The notes under the pieces were generated by a model. That model ran no database searches, was not told the origin of the DNA, and worked only from the letters and a program-made list of their open reading frames with translations. Positions 51,399-62,124 of a stretch of DNA of 64,000 nt are shown here, piece after piece (position 1 is the stretch's first letter; the number at the start of each line of letters is the position of its first letter). Where the stretch lies: positions 43,831-107,830 of the forward strand of contig DYIY01000013.1 in NCBI GenBank assembly GCA_020723405.1. Direction: 5' to 3'. The DNA comes from Thiobacillus denitrificans. GTDB lineage: Bacteria > Pseudomonadota > Gammaproteobacteria > Burkholderiales > Thiobacillaceae. Position numbers and translations under genes: made by a program.

Positions 51399-51528
51399 GA
51401 ATCCCCCCTGACCCCCCTTTTCCAAAGGGGGGGAACACGTCTCTGGCTCTTTCTCGTTCCAAGCCCGGAACCCCTCCGGAACCACCCACCTGCTCCCCCC
51501 TTTGAAAAAGGGGGGCTGGGGGGGATTT
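51399..51528. repeat. C-rich palindrome pair before lplT
   Basis: Inverted copies at 51399-51435 and 51493-51528, same design as the other pairs. They fill the 185-base gap between the amidohydrolase and lplT. Confidence 0.8.
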
Positions 51529-51557
51529 AACCCCCTGACCCCACCCCACCCGACCCC

Positions 51558-52751
51558 ATGACCACCACGATACCCACCCCACCCACCCCGGACACCCCGC
51601 TGCTCTCCCTGCCCATGGGCGCGGTGCTGCTGGCCCAGTTCTTTTCCGCCCTGGGGGACAACGCCCTGCTCATCACCGCCATCGCCCTGGTGAAGGCCGA
51701 GGGCCGTGCCGACTGGATTCCCCTGTTGCAGGCCGCCTTCGTCATTCCCTTCATCTTCCTTGCTCCCTTCGTGGGGGCCCTGGCCGATGCCTTCCCCAAG
51801 GGGCGGGTGATGCTGGTCGCCAACTGCCTGAAGCTGGCGGCCGCCGGCAGCCTGGCGGCGGGGGCCCATCCCTTGCTCTGCTACGGCCTGGCGGGGGTGG
51901 GGGCGGCGGCCTACAGCCCGGCCAAGTACGGCATCCTCAGCCAGTTGTTCGGGCCGGAGAAGCTGGTGAAGGCCAACGGCATGCTGGAAGGTTCCACCAT
52001 CGTGGCCATCCTGCTGGGGGTGCTGGCGGGGGGCTGGCTGGCGGACCATTCCCTGGGCCACGCCTTTGCCGGGGTGATCGGCGCCTATGCCCTGGCGGCG
52101 GCCATCAACCTGCTGATTCCCAGGCTGCCTCCCGAACACCCCCTGGCCCGGTTTGCACCCGGGGTGCTGGTGGCGGAGTTCTTCGTGTCGGTCACCACCC
52201 TCTGGCGCAACCGGGACGCCCGCTTCAGCCTCATGGGCACCAGCCTGTTCTGGGGCACCGGCTCCACCCTGCGCCTGGCCCTGTTCGCTTGGGTGCCCGT
52301 GGCTCTGGGGATTCTGGACAACCAGACCCCGGCCAACCTGATGGGGGTGGTGTCCATCGGCATCGTCATCGGGGCGGGCCTGGCCGGGGCCCTGGTGCGT
52401 CTGGAGACGGTGAACCGGGCCCTGTTGGGGGGCGTGTTGCTGGGGCCCCTGGTGGTGGCCCTGGCCTGGCAGGAGACCATGGTCCCGGCCGCCGTGCTGC
52501 TGGCCGCCGTGGGCCTGGCCGGGGGCTTCTTCGTGGTGCCCCTCAACGCCCTGCTCCAGGAACGGGGCCACGAAAGCGTGGGAGCGGGCCATGCCCTGGC
52601 GGTGCAGAACCTGTGGGAAAACCTGGCCATGCTGAGCTTCGTGGGGCTTTACGCCCTGGCAGAGGGCCTGCCGGTGGTGGGGGTGATCACCGGCTTCGGC
52701 GGGCTGGTTCTGGCGGGGGTGGGGCTGCTGGCCTGGAGCCGCATGCGGTAG
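51558..52751 (+). CDS. lplT: Lysophospholipid transporter LplT
   Basis: Inner-membrane MFS transporter that flips lyso-phosphatidylethanolamine inwards for Aas. 397 aa, the same length as E. coli LplT, with 12 predicted helices; the N-terminal segment FFSALGDNALLITAIAL and GVGAAAYSPAKYGILSQLFG match LplT. Aas and LplT form one pathway in E. coli, where the genes overlap; here 1.9 kb separates them. Confidence 0.92.
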   Translation: MTTTIPTPPTPDTPLLSLPMGAVLLAQFFSALGDNALLITAIALVKAEGRADWIPLLQAAFVIPFIFLAPFVGALADAFPKGRVMLVANCLKLAAAGSLAAGAHPLLCYGLAGVGAAAYSPAKYGILSQLFGPEKLVKANGMLEGSTIVAILLGVLAGGWLADHSLGHAFAGVIGAYALAAAINLLIPRLPPEHPLARFAPGVLVAEFFVSVTTLWRNRDARFSLMGTSLFWGTGSTLRLALFAWVPVALGILDNQTPANLMGVVSIGIVIGAGLAGALVRLETVNRALLGGVLLGPLVVALAWQETMVPAAVLLAAVGLAGGFFVVPLNALLQERGHESVGAGHALAVQNLWENLAMLSFVGLYALAEGLPVVGVITGFGGLVLAGVGLLAWSRMR

Positions 52752-52759
52752 GAGGGGTG

Positions 52760-52880
52760 ATGCGGTTCGCTGCGCTCACCACATCTACGGCGGATGGGCG
52801 GCGGGGTGATGCGGTTCGCCGGGCGCGCCAAATCCTGTGCTCATTCCGCACGTAGGGTGTGGTGAGCGTAGCGAACCGCA
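52760..52880. repeat. Inverted repeat after lplT
   Basis: TGCGGTTCGCTGCGCTCACC (52761-52780) faces GGTGAGCGTAGCGAACCGCA (52861-52880), one mismatch; a partial extra copy (GATGCGGTTCGCC) lies at 52808. Typical proteobacterial REP-like unit in the convergent gap before the EAL/HDOD gene. Confidence 0.7.
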
Positions 52881-52922
52881 GCTTCGAGCCCCAACCCGCC
52901 ACGGCTCAACAGGGTGCGATCC

Positions 52923-54206
52923 TTACAAATCCATGCCTTCGGCCCAGGCCAGGGCCTCCAGGTGGGCCTGGTTGAGGGTGTCGTCGTCCATTTCCAGGGC
53001 CTGGGCCTGGTGCAGGAGCACGGTGGCGTCCGCGTTTTCGCAGGCCAGGGCCAGGGCCAGCCAGGGGGCATAGGGTCCCCGCTGATGAAGCAGGGCTTCC
53101 TGGATGGGGGGGGCCAGTTTGAGGGGGGCGATGGCCTGTTCCAGGGGCATGCCCAGCAGGCTGTCCAGGGCCGAGAGTATGCCGCTGACGAACAGGCCAC
53201 CCGCCGCTTCCCGGCCCAGGCGGACTTCGCCCAGCCGTTCCGCCAGGTTGGCCCGTACCAGGGCGTTGCGCAGCAGGGCCTGGTTGCGCCGGTCGCCGCC
53301 CTCCCGGGTGAACAGGAGCAGGGTGAGCCAACGGTAGAGGGGTCCGTGGCCCAGCATGAGCAGGGCATGGCCGATGTTCTGGATGGGATAGCGCAGGCCC
53401 ACTGCCGGTGAGTTGATGTAGCGCAGCAGCCGGTAAGTGAGGGCCGGGTCCAGCTTGAGGCGGGATTCGATGTCGGCGAAGTCGGCCCGTTGGGAAACCA
53501 GGTTGAGCACTTCCATGACCTTCAACCGGCCTGGGTCCAGGCCCCGGCCGCCGGGGGGGCTCAGGTGGGCGAAGAAGTAGCCCTGGTAGAGGTCGAAGGA
53601 CAGCTTGCGGCAGGCGTCGAAGGCCTCTTCGGTTTCCACGTTGCGGGCGATGAGGCGTGGCCCGCGGATACCCTGGACGCGTACCAGCCGGTTGTGCAGG
53701 GCGGCCAGATCGTTGTCGCCCACGTCCACCCGCAGGTAGCGGCAATCCCGGGCCAGGGGGGCCAGTTCCGGGGACAGCAGGGCTTCGTCCAGGGCCAGGG
53801 CACAACCGTCCCGGGCCAGAGTCATGGCCCGGATCATCTGGCTTTCCGCGCTGATGGGCCTGTCCAGGGCTACGACCGTGCTGGTCTGGGGCAGACGGTC
53901 CACCAGGGGACTGTCCAGGGCAGCGGGCGACAGGTTCACCAGGGTGAGCTTGTGGCCCAGGTTTTGCCGGTAGTGTTGGTCCAGCACGTGGACCAGCAGG
54001 AGTTCATCCCGGTTCTCTTCCTGATTCCGGGCACCGGGGAGAACCGGTACCGGGGTCCGTTCGCGGATGGCCAGTTCGTGGCCCAGCAGACGGAATTCCC
54101 CGTCCAGCATGGGCTGCCGGGTCAGATAGCGGGGCAGGGGCCGGGGTTGGCTGGCTGGAAAGGTTTCCCGCCTTTCGGACGGGGACGGGAAGGGGTTGAA
54201 CGGCAT
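52923..54206 (-). CDS. EAL (degenerate) + HDOD signalling protein
   Basis: A 427-aa protein of the YuxH-like group: residues about 25-215 resemble an EAL barrel but lack the catalytic E(A/V)L motif (ELAIRE in its place) and several metal ligands, so phosphodiesterase activity is unlikely; residues about 215-400 are an HDOD domain (LKLDPALTYRLLRYINSPAVGL, VSGILSALDSLLGMPLEQA). Such proteins act as signal adaptors, often around motility and cyclic di-GMP. It lies 16 bases after the DUF1631 gene in the riboswitch-controlled operon. Confidence 0.88.
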   Translation of the reverse strand: MPFNPFPSPSERRETFPASQPRPLPRYLTRQPMLDGEFRLLGHELAIRERTPVPVLPGARNQEENRDELLLVHVLDQHYRQNLGHKLTLVNLSPAALDSPLVDRLPQTSTVVALDRPISAESQMIRAMTLARDGCALALDEALLSPELAPLARDCRYLRVDVGDNDLAALHNRLVRVQGIRGPRLIARNVETEEAFDACRKLSFDLYQGYFFAHLSPPGGRGLDPGRLKVMEVLNLVSQRADFADIESRLKLDPALTYRLLRYINSPAVGLRYPIQNIGHALLMLGHGPLYRWLTLLLFTREGGDRRNQALLRNALVRANLAERLGEVRLGREAAGGLFVSGILSALDSLLGMPLEQAIAPLKLAPPIQEALLHQRGPYAPWLALALACENADATVLLHQAQALEMDDDTLNQAHLEALAWAEGMDL

Positions 54207-54222
54207 GGTTTCCTCCGGGGTG

Positions 54223-55575
54223 TCAGGCGTGTTTGCGCTTGTGTTGGGTCTGATGGGGTGTGTCGTTGCCCGGGCTGGCGTTCGCCGGGGAGGGGGTCAG
54301 GTTTGCCCAGCCGGCCTGGATGAGGCCGGACAGGTGTTCGGCATCCAGGGACAAGGCCCGGTCGCCCCGTTGGTCGGTCATGAGGAACAGGTTGCGCAGG
54401 GGACTCACCCAGGCCAACTTGAGTATGCGTGGGGGGGTGCCGGGTTCACGGATTTCCAGCCAGCATCCTGGTTTCAGGTCGGCGATGCGGGGTGTGCCCG
54501 GGGCGCTGTCCCCGGTGCTGGTGCTGGTGCCGGTGGTGAGGGGGGTGTCGGCTTCGATCGGCCCATGGGGCTTGCCGACATCGTGGGCGGCCTGGGGGGC
54601 GGCGTGGCTTGGCGGGGTGCCTGCCCCGGGCTGGGGTGTGCTTTGCCGGTTGGCTTCCAGGCGGGCCTTCAAGCGGGAAAGCTTCTTGAACAGGTTGGCC
54701 GGTGAGGGCAGGGCTTCCCCGATCAGGGTGGGTTCCGCCAGAATGGCTGGCGGCTCCGTCGGGATCATGGATTGCGCCGGCTGGACAGCCGGCGGGGGTG
54801 CCACGTCTTCCAGCAGCGGAGGCGGCTCCTGGGGGGGTGGGGGGAGGGCATCAGCCCCCGATCCAGCCAGGGTATCCAGGGGCCTGGCCTGGGGCGGGAC
54901 CCGCTGGTACAGATCCATCGGCACGTCGTGGCGGCCCAGCAGGTCCCGGTAGAGTTCGCCCACGGCGCGCGGCAGATGGTCGGCCAGGGCGCGCATGAGC
55001 CAGGTCTTGGCGTCGTGGTTCCAATCCTGTTCGCGCAGGGTTTCCGCCAGGGCGGCTTCCACCACCCGGGGGGCCAGGGGGGATTCGTGGCCGTTCACGG
55101 GCACCTGGAGCAGGCGGGTGAATTCTGCGCCCAGGGCCTGTAGGGAATCCCAGCAGGTATAGCGGATGGTCTCGGCCAGCAGCCCGGGGGCCAGGGAGTC
55201 GTCCAGGCGTTCGTGCTTGATGATGCGCAGATCTTTGGCGTCCATGTCCACCAGATAGCCTTCCAGGATGGAGGGACGGTGATGGCAGGCGCGCACGTAG
55301 CGTTGTTCGAGCTGGCGGCCGAACTCCCGGGCCAGTTCCCGCTGGCGGGCCCGGGCGAAGGTGGCGGCATCGGACATGGCCTCGGCTTCCTGGGGCATGG
55401 CAGCCAGGCCGCTTTGCACGTCCAGTTGGTTGGCAGCCCGTTGGAGGGCCTGGGTGAGGGCCAGGGAAAGCCGGGTGACGGCGATCTCCCCCCAGGTGTC
55501 CAGGGGTGGTGGGAGACTTTCCAGCCCTTCGGGAGCGGTGGGGGGGAGCTTGTGGGGGTGTCCGACGCGTTTCAT
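54223..55575 (-). CDS. DUF1631-family protein
   Basis: A 450-aa cytoplasmic protein. The N-terminal ~230 residues (MDAKDLRIIKHERLDDSLAPG... and ALAETLREQDWNHDAKTWLMRAL) match DUF1631; a Pro/Ser/Thr-rich linker follows (about 235-375), then a C-terminal beta-rich segment (PGCWLEIREPGTPPRILKLAW, LFLMTDQRGDRALSLD) typical of the family's end. It is shorter than usual DUF1631 proteins (~700 aa), so a central piece is missing or replaced by the linker. Function unknown. A cyclic-di-GMP riboswitch sits in its 5' leader. Confidence 0.82.
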   Translation of the reverse strand: MKRVGHPHKLPPTAPEGLESLPPPLDTWGEIAVTRLSLALTQALQRAANQLDVQSGLAAMPQEAEAMSDAATFARARQRELAREFGRQLEQRYVRACHHRPSILEGYLVDMDAKDLRIIKHERLDDSLAPGLLAETIRYTCWDSLQALGAEFTRLLQVPVNGHESPLAPRVVEAALAETLREQDWNHDAKTWLMRALADHLPRAVGELYRDLLGRHDVPMDLYQRVPPQARPLDTLAGSGADALPPPPQEPPPLLEDVAPPPAVQPAQSMIPTEPPAILAEPTLIGEALPSPANLFKKLSRLKARLEANRQSTPQPGAGTPPSHAAPQAAHDVGKPHGPIEADTPLTTGTSTSTGDSAPGTPRIADLKPGCWLEIREPGTPPRILKLAWVSPLRNLFLMTDQRGDRALSLDAEHLSGLIQAGWANLTPSPANASPGNDTPHQTQHKRKHA

Positions 55576-55699
55576 GGCACAGTCCTCGATGCGGCACGAT
55601 GGTGGCGCAGGCGCGGTGGAGCCTGGGTCCCCTCGTGTGACCTGAGAGCAATGCCGGGAGCGTTCTTGCTTTGGGATGGGGCCGGCCCGAAGCCGGCCT

Positions 55700-55790
55700 C
55701 AGCCTGGCAATCCCGCTGTCATGGGGCCGGAGCCCGTTAGACCGGTGACTTTGCGTCCCCACCTTTCGATGGGTTTGCCCTTGCAGGTCT
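55700..55790 (-). promoter_or_regulatory. Cyclic di-GMP-I (GEMM) riboswitch
   Basis: Read on the minus strand from 55790: GGCAAACC (55779-55772), a GAAA tetraloop (55767-55764), GGGACGCAAAG (55759-55749), a CCGG step, TAAC tetraloop receptor (55739-55736), then AGCGGGATTGCC (55717-55706), with CCTG/CAGG closing helix P1. These are the GEMM-I conserved positions in order and spacing. A 7-bp hairpin (GGCCGGC / GCCGGCC, 55680-55698) follows as the possible expression platform. A GATAAT box at 55813-55808 upstream may be the promoter. DUF1631 starts 125 bases downstream. Confidence 0.87.
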
Positions 55791-55832
55791 GGTTACTTCA
55801 CGTTTTTATTATCGGTGGTTTTCCGAAAAGCT

Positions 55833-57650
<1,818 letters not shown>

Positions 57651-57732
57651 GGAACGGGGAGGGGCGGAAGCGGGGGGGAGCCGCCATTTTCTCCCATCCG
57701 GTGGCGGGGTTTGCGACCCCCGGAAAAAGCGT

Positions 57733-59904
57733 TTACCGGGCCCGGGCCAGTATTTCGGTGGCCCGGCTGGCTTTCACCGGGCGGCTGTAGAGAAAACCCT
57801 GGTAGGCGTCGCAGCCCAGGCTGCGGATGTAGTCCAACTGGGCCCGGGTTTCCACGCCTTCGGCCACCACGTTGAGGTTCAGGCCCTTGGCCATGGCGGT
57901 GATGCCGGCCACGATGGTGGTGCCGTTGTTGACGGTGCCGTGGGTATGGCCGTTGATGTCGTGGATGAAGCTGCGGTCGATCTTGAGGGTATGGATGGGC
58001 AGCTTCTTCAGGTAGGACAGGGAGGAGTAGCCGGTGCCGAAGTCGTCGATGGAGATTTCCACCCCCAGGTCGGCCAGCCGGCGCAGTTTCTCGATGCTGC
58101 CGTCCATGTCGCGCATGAGGGCACTCTCGGTGATCTCGATCTCCAGGCCGCTGCCGTCGGCCATGCCGTTCTCGGACAGGCAATGGGTGAACTTGTCCAC
58201 GAACTGGGGGTGTTCGATCTGCCGGGCCGACAGGTTCACGGCCATGGTGCAGGCGGGCAGGCTCGCCTCCCGCCAGGTCCGGGCCTGGGTACAGGCGGCA
58301 TTGAGGACCCATTCGCTGATGGGCGTGATGAGGCCCGATTCCTCGGCGATGGGAATGAAATCGTTGGGGGGTACGACGCCCCGCTGCGGATGGTTCCAGC
58401 GCAGCAGGGCCTCCATGCCGCGGATGCGTTGGTCCTGGACTGAGACCTGGGGCTGGTAGTAGACCTCGAACTGGCTTTTCTCCAGGGCGTGGCGCATCTC
58501 GTTTTCCACCGCCAGGCGGCCGGTGAAGTGCTTCTGCAGGTCGTGGGTGAAGAACTTGAAGTCGTTCCGGCCGCTGTCCTTGGCGTGGTACATGGCGATG
58601 TCGGCGTGCTTCACCAGGGTTTCGATGGTGTCGCCATCGTCGGGAAAGACGGCGATGCCGATGCTGATGCCGACGAAGATCTCGTGGCCCTCCACGTGGA
58701 AGGGGTGTTTCAGGGAGGACAGGATCTTCTGGGCGATGTAGGCGGCGTTTTCCCGGTTGCGGATGTGGGGCAGCAGGAGCATGAACTCGTCGCCGCCGAT
58801 GCGCGACAGGGTATCGCCTTCCCGCAGGCAGCCGCGCAGACGCTGGGCCACCGCCTGGAGCAGACCGTCGCCCACCAGATGGCCCAGGGTGTCGTTGACC
58901 ACCTTGAAGCGGTCCATGTCCAGGAACAGGGTGGCCAGGATCTGGCCGTGCCGTTTGGCGTGGACGATGGCCTGGCCCAGGCGGTCCTTGAACAGGGCCC
59001 GGTTGGGCAGGCCGGTGAGCAGGTCGTGGTAGGCCTGGAAAGCGATGGTGGCCTCGGCCTGCTTGCGGTCGCTGATGTCCCGGGCGACCCCGTAGGTGCC
59101 CAGGAATTCCTTGCGTTCCCCGTCAACGGTCCGGTACATGCCCATGGCGGAAAGCTCCACCACCACGATGTCCTGGGAGGTCCGTTCCCCCAGGCTGGAG
59201 AGCAGGTCTTCCTTGCGCTTCAGGGGGATTTCGAAATTGCGGGTGGCCCGCTCGCCGGTGCGCCGCTCGTTGATGCGGAAGCGGGCCCGCTCCAGTTCGC
59301 CGGGGGGCAGCAAAGTCAGGCAGGACTGGCCGATCAGTTCCCCCGGGGTATAGCCCAGGGTGCGCTGGATGCTCTCGTTGACGAAGGTGAAACAGCCCTC
59401 GGCGTCCAGGGTGTAGATGATGTCCGGGGAGGTGTTCACCAGCAGGCGGTGCCACTGCTCGGACTGTTCCAGTTGCTGCATCATCCGGGCGTTGTCCCGT
59501 TCCAGCTGGAGCTTACGCGCGGCGTTGCGCACGGTCTTGATCAGCTCGTCCGGCTCGTAGGGCTTGCGCAGGTAGTCGTAGGCCCCCAGGCGGAGGGACT
59601 GGATGGCCGACTCGATGTGGCTGTCGCCGCTCATGACGATGACCCGGCAGCGGGGCTGTTCCTGGCGGATGCGGGCCATGATGTCGTGACCGCTGGCGTC
59701 GGGCAGGCGCAGGTCGATCAGGGCCAGGTCATAGCCTTTCTGGGCCAGCAGGGCATAGGCCTGGGCCCCGGTGACGGCGGAATCCACGCCGTTCACGTAC
59801 TGGCTGAGCAGCAGCCGGGTGCTTTCCAGGTAACGGGGTTCGTCCTCGACGATCAACAGATTGACGAGGGGCTGGGCCCGGCTGGATTGCGGATCACCTG
59901 TCAT
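57733..59904 (-). CDS. REC-PAS-GGDEF-EAL cyclic-di-GMP signalling protein
   Basis: A 723-aa composite regulator. Receiver (about 14-130) with phospho-acceptor Asp in ALIDLRLPDASG (about 63); PAS (about 150-270) with linker to the GGDEF domain (about 300-455; the motif itself SRIGGDEFMLLL is intact); EAL (about 475-720; motif MEALLRW intact, with NLSARQ and DDFGTGYSSL). Both catalytic signatures are present, so it may make or degrade cyclic di-GMP depending on phosphorylation. Its likely kinase, the HDOD-type histidine kinase, is encoded just upstream on the same strand. Confidence 0.94.
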   Translation of the reverse strand: MTGDPQSSRAQPLVNLLIVEDEPRYLESTRLLLSQYVNGVDSAVTGAQAYALLAQKGYDLALIDLRLPDASGHDIMARIRQEQPRCRVIVMSGDSHIESAIQSLRLGAYDYLRKPYEPDELIKTVRNAARKLQLERDNARMMQQLEQSEQWHRLLVNTSPDIIYTLDAEGCFTFVNESIQRTLGYTPGELIGQSCLTLLPPGELERARFRINERRTGERATRNFEIPLKRKEDLLSSLGERTSQDIVVVELSAMGMYRTVDGERKEFLGTYGVARDISDRKQAEATIAFQAYHDLLTGLPNRALFKDRLGQAIVHAKRHGQILATLFLDMDRFKVVNDTLGHLVGDGLLQAVAQRLRGCLREGDTLSRIGGDEFMLLLPHIRNRENAAYIAQKILSSLKHPFHVEGHEIFVGISIGIAVFPDDGDTIETLVKHADIAMYHAKDSGRNDFKFFTHDLQKHFTGRLAVENEMRHALEKSQFEVYYQPQVSVQDQRIRGMEALLRWNHPQRGVVPPNDFIPIAEESGLITPISEWVLNAACTQARTWREASLPACTMAVNLSARQIEHPQFVDKFTHCLSENGMADGSGLEIEITESALMRDMDGSIEKLRRLADLGVEISIDDFGTGYSSLSYLKKLPIHTLKIDRSFIHDINGHTHGTVNNGTTIVAGITAMAKGLNLNVVAEGVETRAQLDYIRSLGCDAYQGFLYSRPVKASRATEILARAR

Positions 59905-59980
59905 GGACGGTGTCCCCTGAGCGATTGAGTTGGAGTGCCTACCGGGAACCGCCTAGGTAATCACCTGGGAAATCGCCGGA

Positions 59981-61927
59981 TCAAACTGCTGGCAATGATA
60001 TCTGGAATGTGGTGCCTGATGTGTTGCTCTTATATGTAATCGTACCGCCCAGGGACTGGGTGAGCGCCTTGACGATGGACAAGCCCAGGCCCGCATGGCC
60101 ATCACCCTTGGCGGATTCCACCGGGCTGAACAGGCGGCCCATGAGTTCTGCAGGAATGCCCGGGCCGGCGTCGGCCACGGTGATCTCCACGAAGCGTTCC
60201 TGGCGGTGGTTGGCCAGGGTGGTGGTTTCCAGGCGTACGGCGGCTCCCGCCGGGGAGGCTTCCAGGGCGTTGAGCAGCAGGTTGAGGACGATCTGCTTCA
60301 ACTTGTCCCGGTCGCAGGCCAGGGTCGGCAGGCCCGCCGCCAGGTCCAGGGCGATGCGCACACCCCGGTCCCGCCAGGAGGGTTCGGTGACCTTCACCAG
60401 GTCTTCCAGCAGGGCGTTCACGTCCACCTGTTCGATGAAGGGGCTCACCGTCGCGTCGTCCTGGTTGAGGCTGCGGATGATGCGCACGATGCGGTCCAGC
60501 TCCTCGTGCATGATGCGCAGTTCGTCGGCGATGGGGGCTTCGTCGCCCAGCTTGGCTTTCATGATGGCCAGGTAGTTCTTGACGATGCCCAGGGGGTTGT
60601 TCATCTCGTGGGCGGCCCGCCGTACCCGGGCCGGCAGGGCCAGATCGCCGTTGCCTGGGACCGCCGTCAGAGCCGGTTGGGCCGGACGCCCCGCCAGTTC
60701 GCCCAGGCGCCCGTAATGGCGCGGATTGGCGGCCACGCTGGCCAGAGCCTGGCGGTCACCGCGCACGATCAGCACGCCACCGGGGTTGCCCGCGCCGATG
60801 GGGATGGCGGCCAGGCCCTCCGCGCCGGCCTGGCGGATCAATTGCAGGTCCAGCACGGCGGCATCTGCAGGGGCGTCGCTGGTTACCACCACCGGGGCCC
60901 GGGTGAGTAAAGCCCAGGCGGCAGCGGTGGTGCTTCCCTCGGGCTGGATGGCGATGGGCGGGGTGGGGCCCCGGCCCAGAGCCTGGGCCTCCAGGGTGCC
61001 GGTGCGGGGATTGCGGTGCAGGTAGATGGCCTGGCTTAAGCCTTCCTGGCTGGCCAGGCTTTCCGCCAGGGCCTGGACCGCCTGGCCGGACTGGCGGCCC
61101 GGGCCGGCGGCGGCCAGTTCCAGGCGCCCCAGGCGATGCAGTTCCCGGGCGATCTCGCCGCTCTGGCGCAGGCCGTTCTCGGCAGCCAGGGTGTCGATGG
61201 CCCGGCCCATGGACTGGTAGATCTCGTTGATCTGCTCCCGATCCAGCGGAGCGGCGAGGAGCAGGGTGTCCGGGTGGGGCAGGGCGGGAATCCAGGCCGG
61301 GTAATTCATGGTCTGGCGGTAGGCCGCCAGGGCCAGGCGCACCAGGGGGGCGGCATCCCGCAGGCGTTCGGCCGGCTCGTTCTGATAGCGCAGCACGTCG
61401 GCCAGGAAGGTGCGCAGGGGCAGCCGGTCCAACAGGGCGAGGACTTGCAGTCGGCTGCTTTCCGGGTCGGCCCCGGAAGGCCGGATGAAGCGGGGCAACC
61501 AGGCCAGCAGGCCGCCCAGCCAGGCCTCGTCCAGGCCCGGGTAGGCGGACTTGCCGGCCAGGGCCCGGCAGAAATGGGCGGTGGCCAGGGCCTTGCGCCA
61601 GGTGGTTTCCAGACCCTCGATGCTGTAGGCCGGGCTGGCCAGTTGCTCGGTGGCGGCCGCCATGGCCAGGCCCTTGGCGGTCATGGGGTCCAGGCCGGCC
61701 AGGCCCTGGGCCAGATTCAAGTCGGCAAGCTGGACACCCGGGTGGGCCTGGGCCAGGGTTTCCAGGGCTGCCAGGGCCAGGGCCGGGTCCAGCAGGAACA
61801 GACGGGCCGTGGATTCTTCCAGGTGTTCCGTGCCGCCCAGTTCGGCCAGCAGACGCGACAGCACGCCTGAATGGCTGATGAACGCAGGCCGATTGGCGGA
61901 CGGCGCAGGGGAGTTTTCGGACGGCAT
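59981..61927 (-). CDS. HDOD-type soluble histidine kinase
   Basis: A 648-aa cytoplasmic kinase without membrane helices. The N-terminal ~200 residues are an HDOD-like all-helical domain (LLAELGGTEHLEESTARLF..., no metal HD pair seen); a middle region (about 250-400) is GAF-like; the C-terminus is a HisKA (phospho-His in RAAHEMNNPLGIVKNYL, about 440) and HATPase domain (NLLLNALEASPAG, DAGPGIP, GLGLSIVKAL). With the downstream REC-PAS-GGDEF-EAL gene (76-base gap) it should form a two-component pair feeding cyclic di-GMP. Confidence 0.9.
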   Translation of the reverse strand: MPSENSPAPSANRPAFISHSGVLSRLLAELGGTEHLEESTARLFLLDPALALAALETLAQAHPGVQLADLNLAQGLAGLDPMTAKGLAMAAATEQLASPAYSIEGLETTWRKALATAHFCRALAGKSAYPGLDEAWLGGLLAWLPRFIRPSGADPESSRLQVLALLDRLPLRTFLADVLRYQNEPAERLRDAAPLVRLALAAYRQTMNYPAWIPALPHPDTLLLAAPLDREQINEIYQSMGRAIDTLAAENGLRQSGEIARELHRLGRLELAAAGPGRQSGQAVQALAESLASQEGLSQAIYLHRNPRTGTLEAQALGRGPTPPIAIQPEGSTTAAAWALLTRAPVVVTSDAPADAAVLDLQLIRQAGAEGLAAIPIGAGNPGGVLIVRGDRQALASVAANPRHYGRLGELAGRPAQPALTAVPGNGDLALPARVRRAAHEMNNPLGIVKNYLAIMKAKLGDEAPIADELRIMHEELDRIVRIIRSLNQDDATVSPFIEQVDVNALLEDLVKVTEPSWRDRGVRIALDLAAGLPTLACDRDKLKQIVLNLLLNALEASPAGAAVRLETTTLANHRQERFVEITVADAGPGIPAELMGRLFSPVESAKGDGHAGLGLSIVKALTQSLGGTITYKSNTSGTTFQISLPAV

Positions 61928-62124
61928 CGGTTTGGGTGCTGGGGTTTGTCGCTAAGGGCAAACGGTAATAAAGCAAGCCCTGTGCCACCAAGCCGGAAGT
62001 GGCGTCCAGCCCAAGGATGGCGCAATCCCGGGCACGTCAGCAGGCAATATGTAAAGAAAACCGACGTCCCCGTCGCCTGGCCTGATGAGGCCTCAACATC
62101 CCTGTTGAACCTCCGGGCACGGGA

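Noticed and set aside
61928..62124. Possible riboswitch-like leader of the HDOD kinase
   Set aside because: A small hairpin (GCCAC/GTGGC) and GGGCAAACGG text are present, but the order and spacing do not fit GEMM, TPP or other classes I know.
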